The notes beneath the pieces are model-generated. The model was not told where the DNA came from. It did no database searches and saw nothing but the letters and a program-made list of their open reading frames with translations. A DNA stretch of 6,739 bases from an uncultured Bacteroidota bacterium (GTDB taxonomy: Bacteria; Bacteroidota; Bacteroidia; Chitinophagales; Chitinophagaceae): NCBI GenBank assembly GCA_903851455.1, contig CAINOM010000480.1, forward strand, positions 1 through 6,739, given 5' to 3'. Positions 1 through 6,023 of this stretch are shown piece by piece. The position numbers and the translations under genes were made by a program. The first letter of the stretch is position 1. The number at the start of each line of letters is the position of its first letter.

Positions 1-185
1 GGCAGTACCGGCAAAGCAGGGAGCAAGCACTTAGCAACTACATGAAAGCACTGAGCCTCGGGTATACAAAAACGCTCAAGGAACTTTATACAACTGCAGG
101 AATTAAGTTTGATTTTTCGCCTGCCTATATAAAGGAACTAACTGATTTTGTGACGCCGGTATTGAGGGAGATGGGAGTGAAATAA
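1..185 (+). CDS. M3-family oligoendopeptidase, C-terminal end (partial)
   Basis: The reading frame beginning at base 3 is open from the window edge to the TAA at 183-185, giving 60 residues. The segment with ALSLGYTK, then ELYTTAGIKFDFSPAYI and a closing helix ending in REMGVK, matches from memory the extreme C-terminus of M3-family zinc oligoendopeptidases (PepF-like), which usually end with 'LGYTK...TAGIKFDFS'. The family cleaves short peptides using an HEXXH zinc site. That site lies upstream of this window, so catalytic competence cannot be judged here. These enzymes are usually cytoplasmic. The gene converges on the leftward secreted-protein gene at 258-2930, with 72 bp and a hairpin between them. 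Family assignment rests only on this tail, so it is likely but not certain. Confidence 0.72.
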   Translation, partial: QYRQSREQALSNYMKALSLGYTKTLKELYTTAGIKFDFSPAYIKELTDFVTPVLREMGVK

Positions 186-211
186 CTTGGAACATTAACC
201 AGAGAACGAAA

Positions 212-233
212 CAGCTCCACTATCATGGGGCTG
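212..233. terminator. Hairpin between convergent genes, probable bidirectional terminator
   Basis: An 8-bp stem (212-219 CAGCTCCA with 226-233 TGGGGCTG, one G-T pair) encloses a 6-base loop. On the + strand it is followed by CTTCATTTT, and on the - strand by TTTCGTTC. Neither T-tract is a strong uninterrupted run, but the position between two converging stop codons (185 and 258) is where a shared Rho-independent terminator is expected. The role is inferred from the fold and placement. Confidence 0.5.
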
Positions 234-257
234 CTTCATTTTAAGAACATTATTCTA

Positions 258-2930
258 TTATCTTATTAGTGTCACTTCGCCCTTAAAGACCTTATTGGAG
301 CCATCCGGCCGGGCGATGACGATCATGTAATTGTATACACCCATGTCCTGGGGCACGCCATTAAATGTGCCGTCCCAACCTTTCTTAGTATCACTTGTAT
401 TTTCAAAGATCAGTTGTCCCCAGCGGTTAAAGACCCTGAAATCTACCAGTTTTTCATACTGCATATTATTGCATAGCCTGAAGATGTCATTCAAGCCATC
501 ACCATTAGGTGTAAATGCAGTGGGCATACAATCGTTAAGGTAATCGAGGTTTATGGTGATCCTGGCTGAATCCTTGCAGCCATAGAGGTCCATACCATAT
601 ACGGTATAGGTGGTGACAGAATCAACCGGGGTGACTATGGGGTCGTTTATGTTAGGATTGTTGAGCGTGCCGTTATCAGGTATCCAGTAATAAAAGAGTG
701 GATTTGCCGAAAGGGTGGTCGCCTGTAGTTGCAGACTGCTGCCGTATGGTATAGTGGTATTACCCGGCGTAAGCGCTATGGAGATAGGCGGCTGTGGCCG
801 CAACGTGATCGTATCAATACCAACGCAGCCGAGCGAGCTTGTTACCGTGAGTATATAAGTAAACACTCCGGGCACAGGGCTGAAGAAGCTGGGTTTCAGC
901 AACGTTGGGTCTGATAGACCGGCAGATGGTGACCAAACCAATGTAAAAGGTGTGTCAATCGGGATCACCTCTATGGGAAAAGTAGAGCTAATACAGAACG
1001 TGGTATCGCGTGCGACTATGTTTGCCTTCGCATTCTGCACGGTATAGGTAATGGTGTGGTGCAGGTCGGGGCAACCCGGATAAGATGCAGTGATGGTATA
1101 GCTTGTTGTTCCCGGAGGTGTGATCGTAGGGGTGAGGATATTTGGGTTTGAAACGCCAGTTGAAGGTGTCCATAAGTATGTGAACTCGGTATCACCAAAT
1201 GCTACGATCTGGTAAACACCGACAGGATAACATATGCCCGTATCAGGGTTGACGAGGGTAAAACTGTCTGGTAATACATGCAACAGGAAAGAATCTACGG
1301 TGCCGCAACCACCGCCCGGGTAGGTAACATTTACCACATATTCAAAATCGCCCTGGAGCCTTGGCGTGACAACAGGGTTAGCTATGTTTGCGTTGTTAAG
1401 GAAGGTTGCCGGCGTCCAGTTGTATTCATAGGTGCCGGTCGGAGTTGCCGTGACGCCCAGTTGGAGGGGAACACCTACACAGGTTATCTGCACCGGCGGA
1501 CCGACATCAAGCACGGCAGGGTTGACCACGGATATTGTGATCGACGCTGATGACGGAGCGCATCCCGATCCCGGCAAAGCCGCGTTGAGGGTGTATGTGG
1601 TGGTGACGACAGGGGTTGCCGTGGGGCTTAGCAAAGTACTACTGTTTAGCGTGGAGGCCGGTGACCATGAATAGGCAAGACCCGGAGTGCCGGTGGTGTT
1701 GATGAATACACTCTGGCCAATGCATATTGTTGTGTCGGGAGTATTGATGTGTATGGTAAAGGAATCGTAAATGGTTAGTTCCACGCTATCTATTATCACC
1801 GGTGCACCACCGCAGGAGTAAGTAGAGAGGATGTAAAGTTCTACCGTTTTTGTCCCGCTTCCCGTGGTAAGTCCGTAAATAAATACGGTATCCGTGGAAT
1901 CATGGGCTGGAATAATGACACTATCGGCTATCGTGGTATAGTCAATGCCGCCTACTGCTGTTCCTCCTATCGCGAAATGTATGGTAAGCGAATCGCTTAA
2001 CGAACCGGTATTGGTAAAAACGAACATGCCAGGATAGCAACCCCGGATACAAAATTGGGCACCGAAGCCGGTGTCGGTCGGGTCTATTCCCAGGGGGGTG
2101 GCACTATAACTCACAGATGTAAGGCTGCCTGCTTTTAAGAACACACCCGAATCGAGTATATCATCAAAAGCGTCGGCCACACCAAGTTTCAGATGGTAGG
2201 TATCGCATGGTGTTACGTGTGCGATGGCGGTAAGCGTAGTTGTGAGTCCATCGTAAGTTATAGTTGCCCCTGCCGAATTGTTTACGTAATAGGAGCAGAA
2301 TGGCGATCCCGGCCCCATAGCAGTGCAGGTAGACAATGGCCATCCTCCGGTGGCGCCGCAATTCACACTATTGATACATACCGGTATGCTGGTTCCCGGT
2401 ATTATCGCCACATTTACAGGAGCGCCGTATCCAGGGCCGGAAATGAAAAAGCCGAATACATCATTGAAGTCAGAGCAGGTGAAATCAGTATACTCCTCGG
2501 AGCCGAATACATAATCGAACTTTACCGTATCTCCGATCGGGCGAAAATCGAATTGTAATACACATGCATCATAAGTGGCCGATCCACCGATGAGCCCGGA
2601 TAGCTGAGGATCGCCGGCCGTGCCATTGCCCGTACTGGCAAAGCCCGCAGCGGAGCCGTTCACACCTGTAGCCAGTCCGGTAGTATTTGCCTGCCCGCTT
2701 GTCAGCACTATTCCGCTGTCGAAACTTAGAGAAGAAGGACCCGAAAATGTACCATAGGCATTTGAGATACAGGTAAGCACAGGGTTGATAATAACGACAC
2801 CGGGCCCAGCCAGCTTGTTGGCCATCAGTGCAGCAGTAACTCCTTGGACCACAGTTATTTGCGCAGGTGATACTCCAGGGGCAAAAATTAATAGGAATAA
2901 TATAACAATTGAGGGGTATAGTTTTTTCAT
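258..2930 (-). CDS. Secreted choice-of-anchor L protein with Ig-like repeats and T9SS type B sorting domain
   Basis: This 890-residue protein has a lysine-start signal peptide with hydrophobic core (residues 1-23, cleavage likely after SPA). Residues about 28-266 match the choice-of-anchor L domain, including the VFGSEEY and FGFFISGPG motifs and many cysteines (54, 123, 152, 185, 191, 202, 212, 242) that could form disulfides. Residues about 285-390 resemble a Calx-beta strand pattern (GGTAVGGIDYTT). Five Ig/PKD-like repeats follow, each with a W-[ST/I]-P core, at W422, W505, W587, W666 and W749. Residues 800-890 are a gliding-motility-type C-terminal domain (PTAFTPNGDGLNDIFRL, then FNRWGQLIFE and GWDGTFNG), the signal for type IX secretion. 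By family knowledge the protein crosses the outer membrane through T9SS and is released or surface-attached. An adhesive or matrix role is inference, and the ligand is unknown. The ATG at 2930 is chosen because it starts the signal peptide; no Shine-Dalgarno is evident. The gene is divergent from the lipoprotein gene. Confidence 0.9.
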   Translation of the reverse strand: MKKLYPSIVILFLLIFAPGVSPAQITVVQGVTAALMANKLAGPGVVIINPVLTCISNAYGTFSGPSSLSFDSGIVLTSGQANTTGLATGVNGSAAGFASTGNGTAGDPQLSGLIGGSATYDACVLQFDFRPIGDTVKFDYVFGSEEYTDFTCSDFNDVFGFFISGPGYGAPVNVAIIPGTSIPVCINSVNCGATGGWPLSTCTAMGPGSPFCSYYVNNSAGATITYDGLTTTLTAIAHVTPCDTYHLKLGVADAFDDILDSGVFLKAGSLTSVSYSATPLGIDPTDTGFGAQFCIRGCYPGMFVFTNTGSLSDSLTIHFAIGGTAVGGIDYTTIADSVIIPAHDSTDTVFIYGLTTGSGTKTVELYILSTYSCGGAPVIIDSVELTIYDSFTIHINTPDTTICIGQSVFINTTGTPGLAYSWSPASTLNSSTLLSPTATPVVTTTYTLNAALPGSGCAPSSASITISVVNPAVLDVGPPVQITCVGVPLQLGVTATPTGTYEYNWTPATFLNNANIANPVVTPRLQGDFEYVVNVTYPGGGCGTVDSFLLHVLPDSFTLVNPDTGICYPVGVYQIVAFGDTEFTYLWTPSTGVSNPNILTPTITPPGTTSYTITASYPGCPDLHHTITYTVQNAKANIVARDTTFCISSTFPIEVIPIDTPFTLVWSPSAGLSDPTLLKPSFFSPVPGVFTYILTVTSSLGCVGIDTITLRPQPPISIALTPGNTTIPYGSSLQLQATTLSANPLFYYWIPDNGTLNNPNINDPIVTPVDSVTTYTVYGMDLYGCKDSARITINLDYLNDCMPTAFTPNGDGLNDIFRLCNNMQYEKLVDFRVFNRWGQLIFENTSDTKKGWDGTFNGVPQDMGVYNYMIVIARPDGSNKVFKGEVTLIR

Positions 2931-3108
2931 TTTGTATCCATTTAGAGCAGATAATAGGGGCTGCTATCATATAAAGATTAAAAATTTTTCCCGGTTTTAA
3001 TAGAACTTCTGTCACGGAAACAGATATAAAAATAATTTAGCTAATGAACAGAATGATTCTCAGCATATATATTTTCTAAAAATATTATTTCGGTGCCTCG
3101 ATACTTCA

Positions 3109-3116
3109 TTACTTTG
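3109..3116 (+). promoter_or_regulatory. Possible -7 element for the lipoprotein gene
   Basis: TTACTTTG matches the Bacteroidota -7 consensus TAnnTTTG at five of six fixed positions and lies 17 bp before the ATG at 3134. No TTG is present at the expected -33 spacing, so the assignment is tentative. The surrounding 203-bp divergent region (2931-3133) is AT-rich and otherwise shows no recognisable operator. For the opposite gene, no CAAAnnTA (reverse of the -7 consensus) occurs in this region. Confidence 0.35.
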
Positions 3117-3133
3117 CGTTTAAATAAGGGTTT

Positions 3134-4021
3134 ATGCGTCCAAGGTCGATCAATGCAGGCGGTGTCATTATATTACTGGCGTTTCTTTTATCATGTAGCA
3201 GCTCAAAACATTCGCATAAAAAGGATGCTATGCCGGGTGCCTGGCAGGACACACCCATCGCAATAGACGGGGACAGCAAGGACTGGCCATCGCCCTATCC
3301 CAATTTCGATGCAAAAGCAATGATCGCCTATGCGACATCCAACGACAAAGAAAACCTATACATTACGATGGAAACCGGGGACGAGATGACGCAAATGAAG
3401 ATATTGAAGCAGGGAATGATCGTATCTATAGATACATCCGGCGATAAAGATGCTACATTTCATATCAATTTCCCGTTACAGAATGACCTCGACCCTATTG
3501 ACTTGCCGCAGGGCCGGCAAAAGAAAGACGCTGAAAATCTGCACCTGAGCAAGCAGCTGGACGTAAAACTCAGCAAAAGCGCAAAAGATGCCAACCAGTT
3601 TTCGCTCGATGGCTTTTTCGGCTGTAGCGGCGGGTATATGGTATCTCAGACCATACCTTGCGGCATAAAGGTGATAGCCCGAATCGATGAATACAAACAA
3701 TTGGTTTGGGAAGCTGTGATACCGTTTTCATCTATCTACGGTAAGGCGACGATAACTGAAAAAGACGCAGGTAAACCGATCAGTGTATGCTTTGCGATAA
3801 AAGGATTTAAGAACCCGGCTGCAAAAAGCGGGGACAGTGGCGGCAATGGTATCAGTAATAATACAGGTGGCACAGGGGCGAATATAGGTGGTCGTGGAGG
3901 AGGTGGCGGCGCACGTGGTGGTGGTCGGGGTGGCACGCGTCCAGCGGAAAATCCGATGCAGCATCTGTACGAAACCACAAAAACGTGGAAGCAATTTAGT
4001 CTTGTATTTAAGCAAGGTTAA
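3134..4021 (+). CDS. Predicted lipoprotein with CBM9/DOMON-like domain and glycine-rich RGG-like loop
   Basis: The 295-residue product begins with a short basic N-terminus and a hydrophobic stretch (10-20), then a lipobox LLSC with Cys21, so it is probably a lipid-anchored envelope protein. Residues about 41-228 start with IAIDGDSKDWP and continue with YATSNDKENLYITME and MIVSIDTSGD. This pattern resembles CBM9/DOMON-like beta-sandwich domains found in Bacteroidota lipoproteins. Cys164 and Cys176 flank a 'GCSGGYMVSQTIPCG' segment and could pair. Residues 232-269 are almost entirely Gly, Ser, Asn and Arg, including RGG-type repeats. A final strand-like tail (KTWKQFSLVF, 284-293) suggests the glycine-rich part is a long loop inserted before the last strand. 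Binding partner and function are not known. It ends 159 bp before nuoA, which has its own promoter, so it is probably not part of the nuo operon. The start is supported by the lipoprotein signal. Confidence 0.8.
   Translation: MRPRSINAGGVIILLAFLLSCSSSKHSHKKDAMPGAWQDTPIAIDGDSKDWPSPYPNFDAKAMIAYATSNDKENLYITMETGDEMTQMKILKQGMIVSIDTSGDKDATFHINFPLQNDLDPIDLPQGRQKKDAENLHLSKQLDVKLSKSAKDANQFSLDGFFGCSGGYMVSQTIPCGIKVIARIDEYKQLVWEAVIPFSSIYGKATITEKDAGKPISVCFAIKGFKNPAAKSGDSGGNGISNNTGGTGANIGGRGGGGGARGGGRGGTRPAENPMQHLYETTKTWKQFSLVFKQG
3827..3940 (+). repeat. Low-complexity glycine/RGG coding segment
   Basis: This GGT/GGC/GGA-rich stretch encodes residues 232-269 of the lipoprotein. The core at 3887-3934 encodes glycine runs punctuated by three arginines in RGG-like spacing. 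On the complementary strand it produces a spurious proline-rich reading frame. Such simple sequence is prone to length change by slippage, so this loop may vary between strains (inference). Confidence 0.75.
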
Positions 4022-4109
4022 TGATCCGCTGCGGGAAATGCAGATCACTAATCATAACGGAACGCATATGATATTTTATCAGCGCTCCTTAATAATTAGT
4101 TAATTGGCG

Positions 4110-4140
4110 TTTGCAATTTCGCTCCATAACTGTAACTTTG
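4110..4140 (+). promoter_or_regulatory. Bacteroidota primary sigma promoter of the nuo operon
   Basis: TTTG at 4110-4113 (-33 element) and TAACTTTG at 4133-4140 (-7 element, perfect TAnnTTTG) are separated by 19 bp, the spacing expected for the Bacteroidota housekeeping sigma factor. Transcription would start a few bases downstream, giving a leader of roughly 35 nt before the nuoA ATG at 4181. No operator is recognisable nearby, which fits a constitutive respiratory operon. Confidence 0.8.
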
Positions 4141-4180
4141 TATATTCCATAACAAGCTTTCTAATTAAGAGGGACCGAAT

Positions 4181-4573
4181 ATGAATCTTTTATTGCTGGC
4201 GGTGGAGCACAACACGCCATTTAATTATTTCCCGATAGCCCTGCAGCTGGTCAGAGCAATAGGATTTATTATAGTGATGATGGGTGCAACGCACCTCCTG
4301 GGCCCTAAGAGAAAAACAACGGATAAGCTTATCAATTTTGAGAGTGGTATACCATCTGTGGGCAACGCCCGTCAGCCTATGGGTATCAAATATTTCCTTG
4401 TCGCTATTCTTTTTGTATTGTTCGATGTAGAAGTCATTTTTTTCTACCCCTATGCGGTAAATTTCCGTTTTTTGGGTAAAGATGGCTTCATGGAAGTAGT
4501 GTTGTTTGTAGCGTTCTTTTTGTGCGGCTTTATTTATATCGTGAAGAAGGGTGCATTAGATTGGGAAGATTAA
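4181..4573 (+). CDS. nuoA: NADH-quinone oxidoreductase subunit A (NuoA/ND3)
   Basis: This is a membrane subunit of respiratory complex I at the junction between the quinone-reducing arm and the proton-pumping arm. The 130-residue length is normal. Three transmembrane helices are visible (about 17-40, 69-93, 104-121). The loop after helix 1 carries the family motif FESGIPSVGNAR (53-64), and helix 2 carries IKYFLVAILF and FDVEVIFFYP. K49, E54, D82 and E84 align by spacing with E. coli NuoA K46, E51, D79 and E81, acidic and basic residues known to matter for activity. The C-terminus GALDWED is also typical. AAGAGGGA at 4167-4174 is a weak Shine-Dalgarno-like sequence before the ATG. It is the first gene of the operon behind a strong consensus promoter, as usual for nuo loci. 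Confidence 0.96.
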   Translation: MNLLLLAVEHNTPFNYFPIALQLVRAIGFIIVMMGATHLLGPKRKTTDKLINFESGIPSVGNARQPMGIKYFLVAILFVLFDVEVIFFYPYAVNFRFLGKDGFMEVVLFVAFFLCGFIYIVKKGALDWED

Positions 4574-4702
4574 ACCCCAACCCCCTAAAAGGGGCTTCCC
4601 CTCAGGTTTTGATGGGTATGAGGGTGTAAATATAGATTGAAAAGTTTTTTTAAAACTTCAAAAACAGATTTCTCCTTTTAGGGAGGATAGGAGGGTTAAT
4701 AT
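4574..4702. repeat. Palindromic intergenic element between nuoA and nuoB
   Basis: The whole 129-bp gap has inverted-repeat structure. The left arm core at 4583-4594 (CCCTAAAAGGGG) is repeated inverted at 4672-4683 with one mismatch. Flanking AACCC-type sequence is present on both sides, adjoining the nuoA stop and running to 4699 just before the nuoB start. In the middle, AAGTTTT (4642-4648) and AAAACTT (4652-4658) form a further dyad. The left core also folds on itself (CCCCT/AGGGG around AAA). A related arm lies in the nuoC-nuoD gap at 5895-5919. There is no coding capacity. It resembles a small non-autonomous palindromic element (MITE- or REP-like); this identity is inferred. Confidence 0.6.
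4689..4694 (+). promoter_or_regulatory. Strong Shine-Dalgarno of nuoB inside the repeat arm
   Basis: AGGAGG at 4689-4694 sits 8 bases before the ATG at 4703, an ideal spacing. It is unusual here because the other starts in the window lack a good Shine-Dalgarno, and Bacteroidota generally rely little on it. It lies in the right arm of the palindromic element and could pair with the C-rich left arm (4575-4585). Confidence 0.55.
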
Positions 4703-5266
4703 ATGTCGCGGCCTGTTCAATATAATACGAAGATAAAATTGGTGGAGATACCTGATGGGTACTCCGGTCCTGGTTTTCACGCTACATCGTTTGACAAGGT
4801 TGTGGGGCTTGCCCGCAAAAATTCTTTGTGGCCTTTGCCTTTTGCAACTTCGTGCTGCGGCATCGAGTTCATGGCGACCATGGGTTCTAACTACGATCTT
4901 GGCCGCTTTGGCGCGGAGCGTATGGGGTTCACCCCCCGCCAGTGTGATATGCTGCTGGTGGCAGGTACCATAGCTAAGAAAATGGGTCCGATATTACGCC
5001 AGGTATATTTGCAGATGGCTGAGCCCCGTTGGGTCATCGCCATAGGCGCATGTGCCTGTACAGGCGGCATTTTCGACTCTTATCCTGTATTGCAGGGTAT
5101 TGACCAGGTAATACCTGTGGACGTTTATGTGCCGGGTTGCCCGCCACGGCCAGAAGGCATACTGGACGGGATCCTGAAGTTGCAGGACCTGGTACAGAAT
5201 GAGAGCTTGCGCAGGCGTAGCAGCGATCAGTACAAGGCGTTGATGGAGAGTTACGCGATACAATAG
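4703..5266 (+). CDS. nuoB: NADH-quinone oxidoreductase subunit B (NuoB/PSST)
   Basis: NuoB holds iron-sulfur cluster N2, the last electron carrier before quinone in complex I, on the cytoplasmic face of the membrane. The four cluster ligands are present: C51 and C52 (ATSCCGIEF), C117 (GACACTGG) and C146 (VPGCPPRPE). Their spacing (65 and 29 residues) is the same as in E. coli NuoB (C63/C64, C129, C158). The DLGRFGAERMGFTPRQCD segment (65-82) and DVYVPGCPPRPEGILDGI are characteristic. The 187 residues fit the family. The ATG at 4703 gives a normal short N-terminal extension before the conserved core and is preceded by AGGAGG. It follows nuoA and precedes nuoC in the canonical order, separated by repeat-filled gaps of 129 and 124 bp rather than the short gaps usual in operons. 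Confidence 0.97.
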   Translation: MSRPVQYNTKIKLVEIPDGYSGPGFHATSFDKVVGLARKNSLWPLPFATSCCGIEFMATMGSNYDLGRFGAERMGFTPRQCDMLLVAGTIAKKMGPILRQVYLQMAEPRWVIAIGACACTGGIFDSYPVLQGIDQVIPVDVYVPGCPPRPEGILDGILKLQDLVQNESLRRRSSDQYKALMESYAIQ

Positions 5267-5390
5267 TAAAGTCAAAAATCAAAAGTCAAAAACTAAAAAT
5301 TTGACTGGTATTTTTGGCATTTCAATAATAAGTTCATGGTCGGGAACACAATGTTTTTGAATTTTGAATTTTGAATTTTGAATTGAAAAC
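5267..5390. repeat. Heptamer-repeat element between nuoB and nuoC
   Basis: This 124-bp gap is AT-rich and bounded by oppositely oriented short repeats. At its right end are four perfect tandem copies of TTTTGAA (5355-5382) followed by a partial TTGAAAA. At the left end (5270-5297) are imperfect TCAAAAA-type units, the reverse-complement theme. GTCAAA at 5285-5290 and TTTGAC at 5300-5305 form a further small dyad. The central part (about 5306-5350) is unique-looking. No Shine-Dalgarno precedes nuoC. It does not share the CCCCTAAAGGGG motif of the neighbouring gaps, so it is a different repeat type. Confidence 0.6.
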
Positions 5391-5894
5391 ATGGCTTTAA
5401 CAAACGAAATAATAAAACAAAAGCTGGCGGACAAGTTTGGCGAATCGCTTACTGAGTGGGAAGAGCAGTATGGCTTGCTCACTTTCAGGGCGCCTGCCGA
5501 AATAAACCTGAAAGTCATGCAGTTCCTGTTTGATGATGGTACTTTGCAGTTCGGGTTTATGACAGATCTGACTGCAGTTCATTATCCCAACAGAAAAGGA
5601 GAGGAATTGTGTGTGGTTTATCACCTGCATAGTCTCACAAACAATGTACGTCTTCGTTTGAAGGTATATGTACCTGTTGAGAAGCCGGATGTTTACACGG
5701 CATCGCAGCTTTTTTCTGCGGCAAACTGGATGGAGCGCGAGACCTATGATTTCTTCGGTGTCAACTTTGTCGGCCATCCAAACCTTATCCGCATATTGAA
5801 CGTAGACGAAATGGACTATTTCCCGATGCGCAAAGAATATGAAATGGAGGACCCGACAAGAAGAGACAAGGACGATGAAATGTTCGGGAGGTAA
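5391..5894 (+). CDS. nuoC: NADH-quinone oxidoreductase subunit C (NuoC/30 kDa)
   Basis: NuoC is a peripheral subunit of the complex I connecting arm, packed against NuoB and NuoD on the cytoplasmic side. It carries no cofactor. The 167 residues match stand-alone bacterial NuoC. The family signature lies at 115-136, starting ERETYDFFG and continuing through VGHPNLIRIL. E115, E117 and D120 correspond to the acidic residues known in E. coli NuoCD. One signature position normally Lys/Arg/Pro is Ile133 here, which I believe is common in Bacteroidota NuoC. The C-terminus (YFPMRKEYEMEDPTRRDKDDEMFGR) is also typical of the phylum. The gene is separate from nuoD, unlike the fused nuoCD of E. coli. The ATG at 5391 follows the TTTTGAA array with no evident ribosome-binding site. 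Confidence 0.95.
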   Translation: MALTNEIIKQKLADKFGESLTEWEEQYGLLTFRAPAEINLKVMQFLFDDGTLQFGFMTDLTAVHYPNRKGEELCVVYHLHSLTNNVRLRLKVYVPVEKPDVYTASQLFSAANWMERETYDFFGVNFVGHPNLIRILNVDEMDYFPMRKEYEMEDPTRRDKDDEMFGR

Positions 5895-6023
5895 AAACCC
5901 CCGGCCCCTAAAGGGGAGTACATGGTCGAGGCCATGGGGCTATAGTAAAAGTAATTGAGCAATGAGTATTTTAAACAGGTAATAAAAATTATGGGGAGTC
6001 CCGCACCTGCGGGATTTGGGGTT
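5895..6023. repeat. Palindromic intergenic element between nuoC and nuoD
   Basis: The 129-bp gap begins directly after the nuoC TAA with AACCCCC, then CCCCTAAAGGGGAGT (5905-5919), closely matching the left arm of the nuoA-nuoB element. The right end, read in reverse, is AACCCCAAATCCCGC...GACTCCCC, an imperfect inverted counterpart in which the central TAAA is replaced by a GC-rich hairpin (TCCCGC 5999-6004 with GCGGGA 6009-6014, loop ACCT). A further hairpin CATGG/CCATG occurs at 5921-5925/5932-5936. The element runs to the base before the nuoD ATG at 6024 and contains an in-frame ATG at 5991. Being a mobile or amplified element is inference from the resemblance to the first gap. Confidence 0.58.
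5999..6014 (+). other. GC-rich hairpin directly upstream of the nuoD start
   Basis: TCCCGC and GCGGGA form a 6-bp stem with loop ACCT (7 bp if A-T closes the loop). It ends 9 bases before the ATG at 6024, inside the ribosome footprint region. No T-tract follows, so it is not a standard terminator. It may influence nuoD translation or protect the transcript (inference). Confidence 0.5.

Noticed and set aside
2569..3015. Leftward 148-codon reading frame overlapping the start of the secreted-protein gene
   Set aside because: It overlaps the well-supported signal peptide and choice-of-anchor L coding region in another frame, and its own sequence shows no recognisable domain.
3736..3978. Leftward proline-rich reading frame
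   Set aside because: It is the antisense of the glycine-rich segment of the lipoprotein gene and has no independent coding signs.
4023..4046. Hairpin after the lipoprotein stop codon (GAT...CTGC with GCAGATC) as a terminator
   Set aside because: The stem is short and has a 3-base bulge, and no T-tract follows, so it does not support a Rho-independent terminator.
4583..4594. CCCTAAAAGGGG hairpin after nuoA as an operon terminator
   Set aside because: The stem is only 4-5 bp, it is followed by CTTCCCCTC rather than a T-run, and the gene order nuoA-B-C-D argues for read-through.
5309..5316. TATTTTTG matching the -7 consensus in the nuoB-nuoC gap
   Set aside because: No TTG is present about 19 bp upstream, and the region is so T-rich that a chance match is likely.
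5355..5382. TTTTGAA tandem units as a CRISPR-like array
   Set aside because: Units are 7 bp and directly adjacent with no spacers, so this is a simple tandem repeat.
5279..5518. Leftward 79-codon reading frame with repeated SKFKIQ-type residues
   Set aside because: It is the translation of the TTTTGAA heptamer array read on the other strand and overlaps the start of nuoC, so it is an artefact of the repeat.
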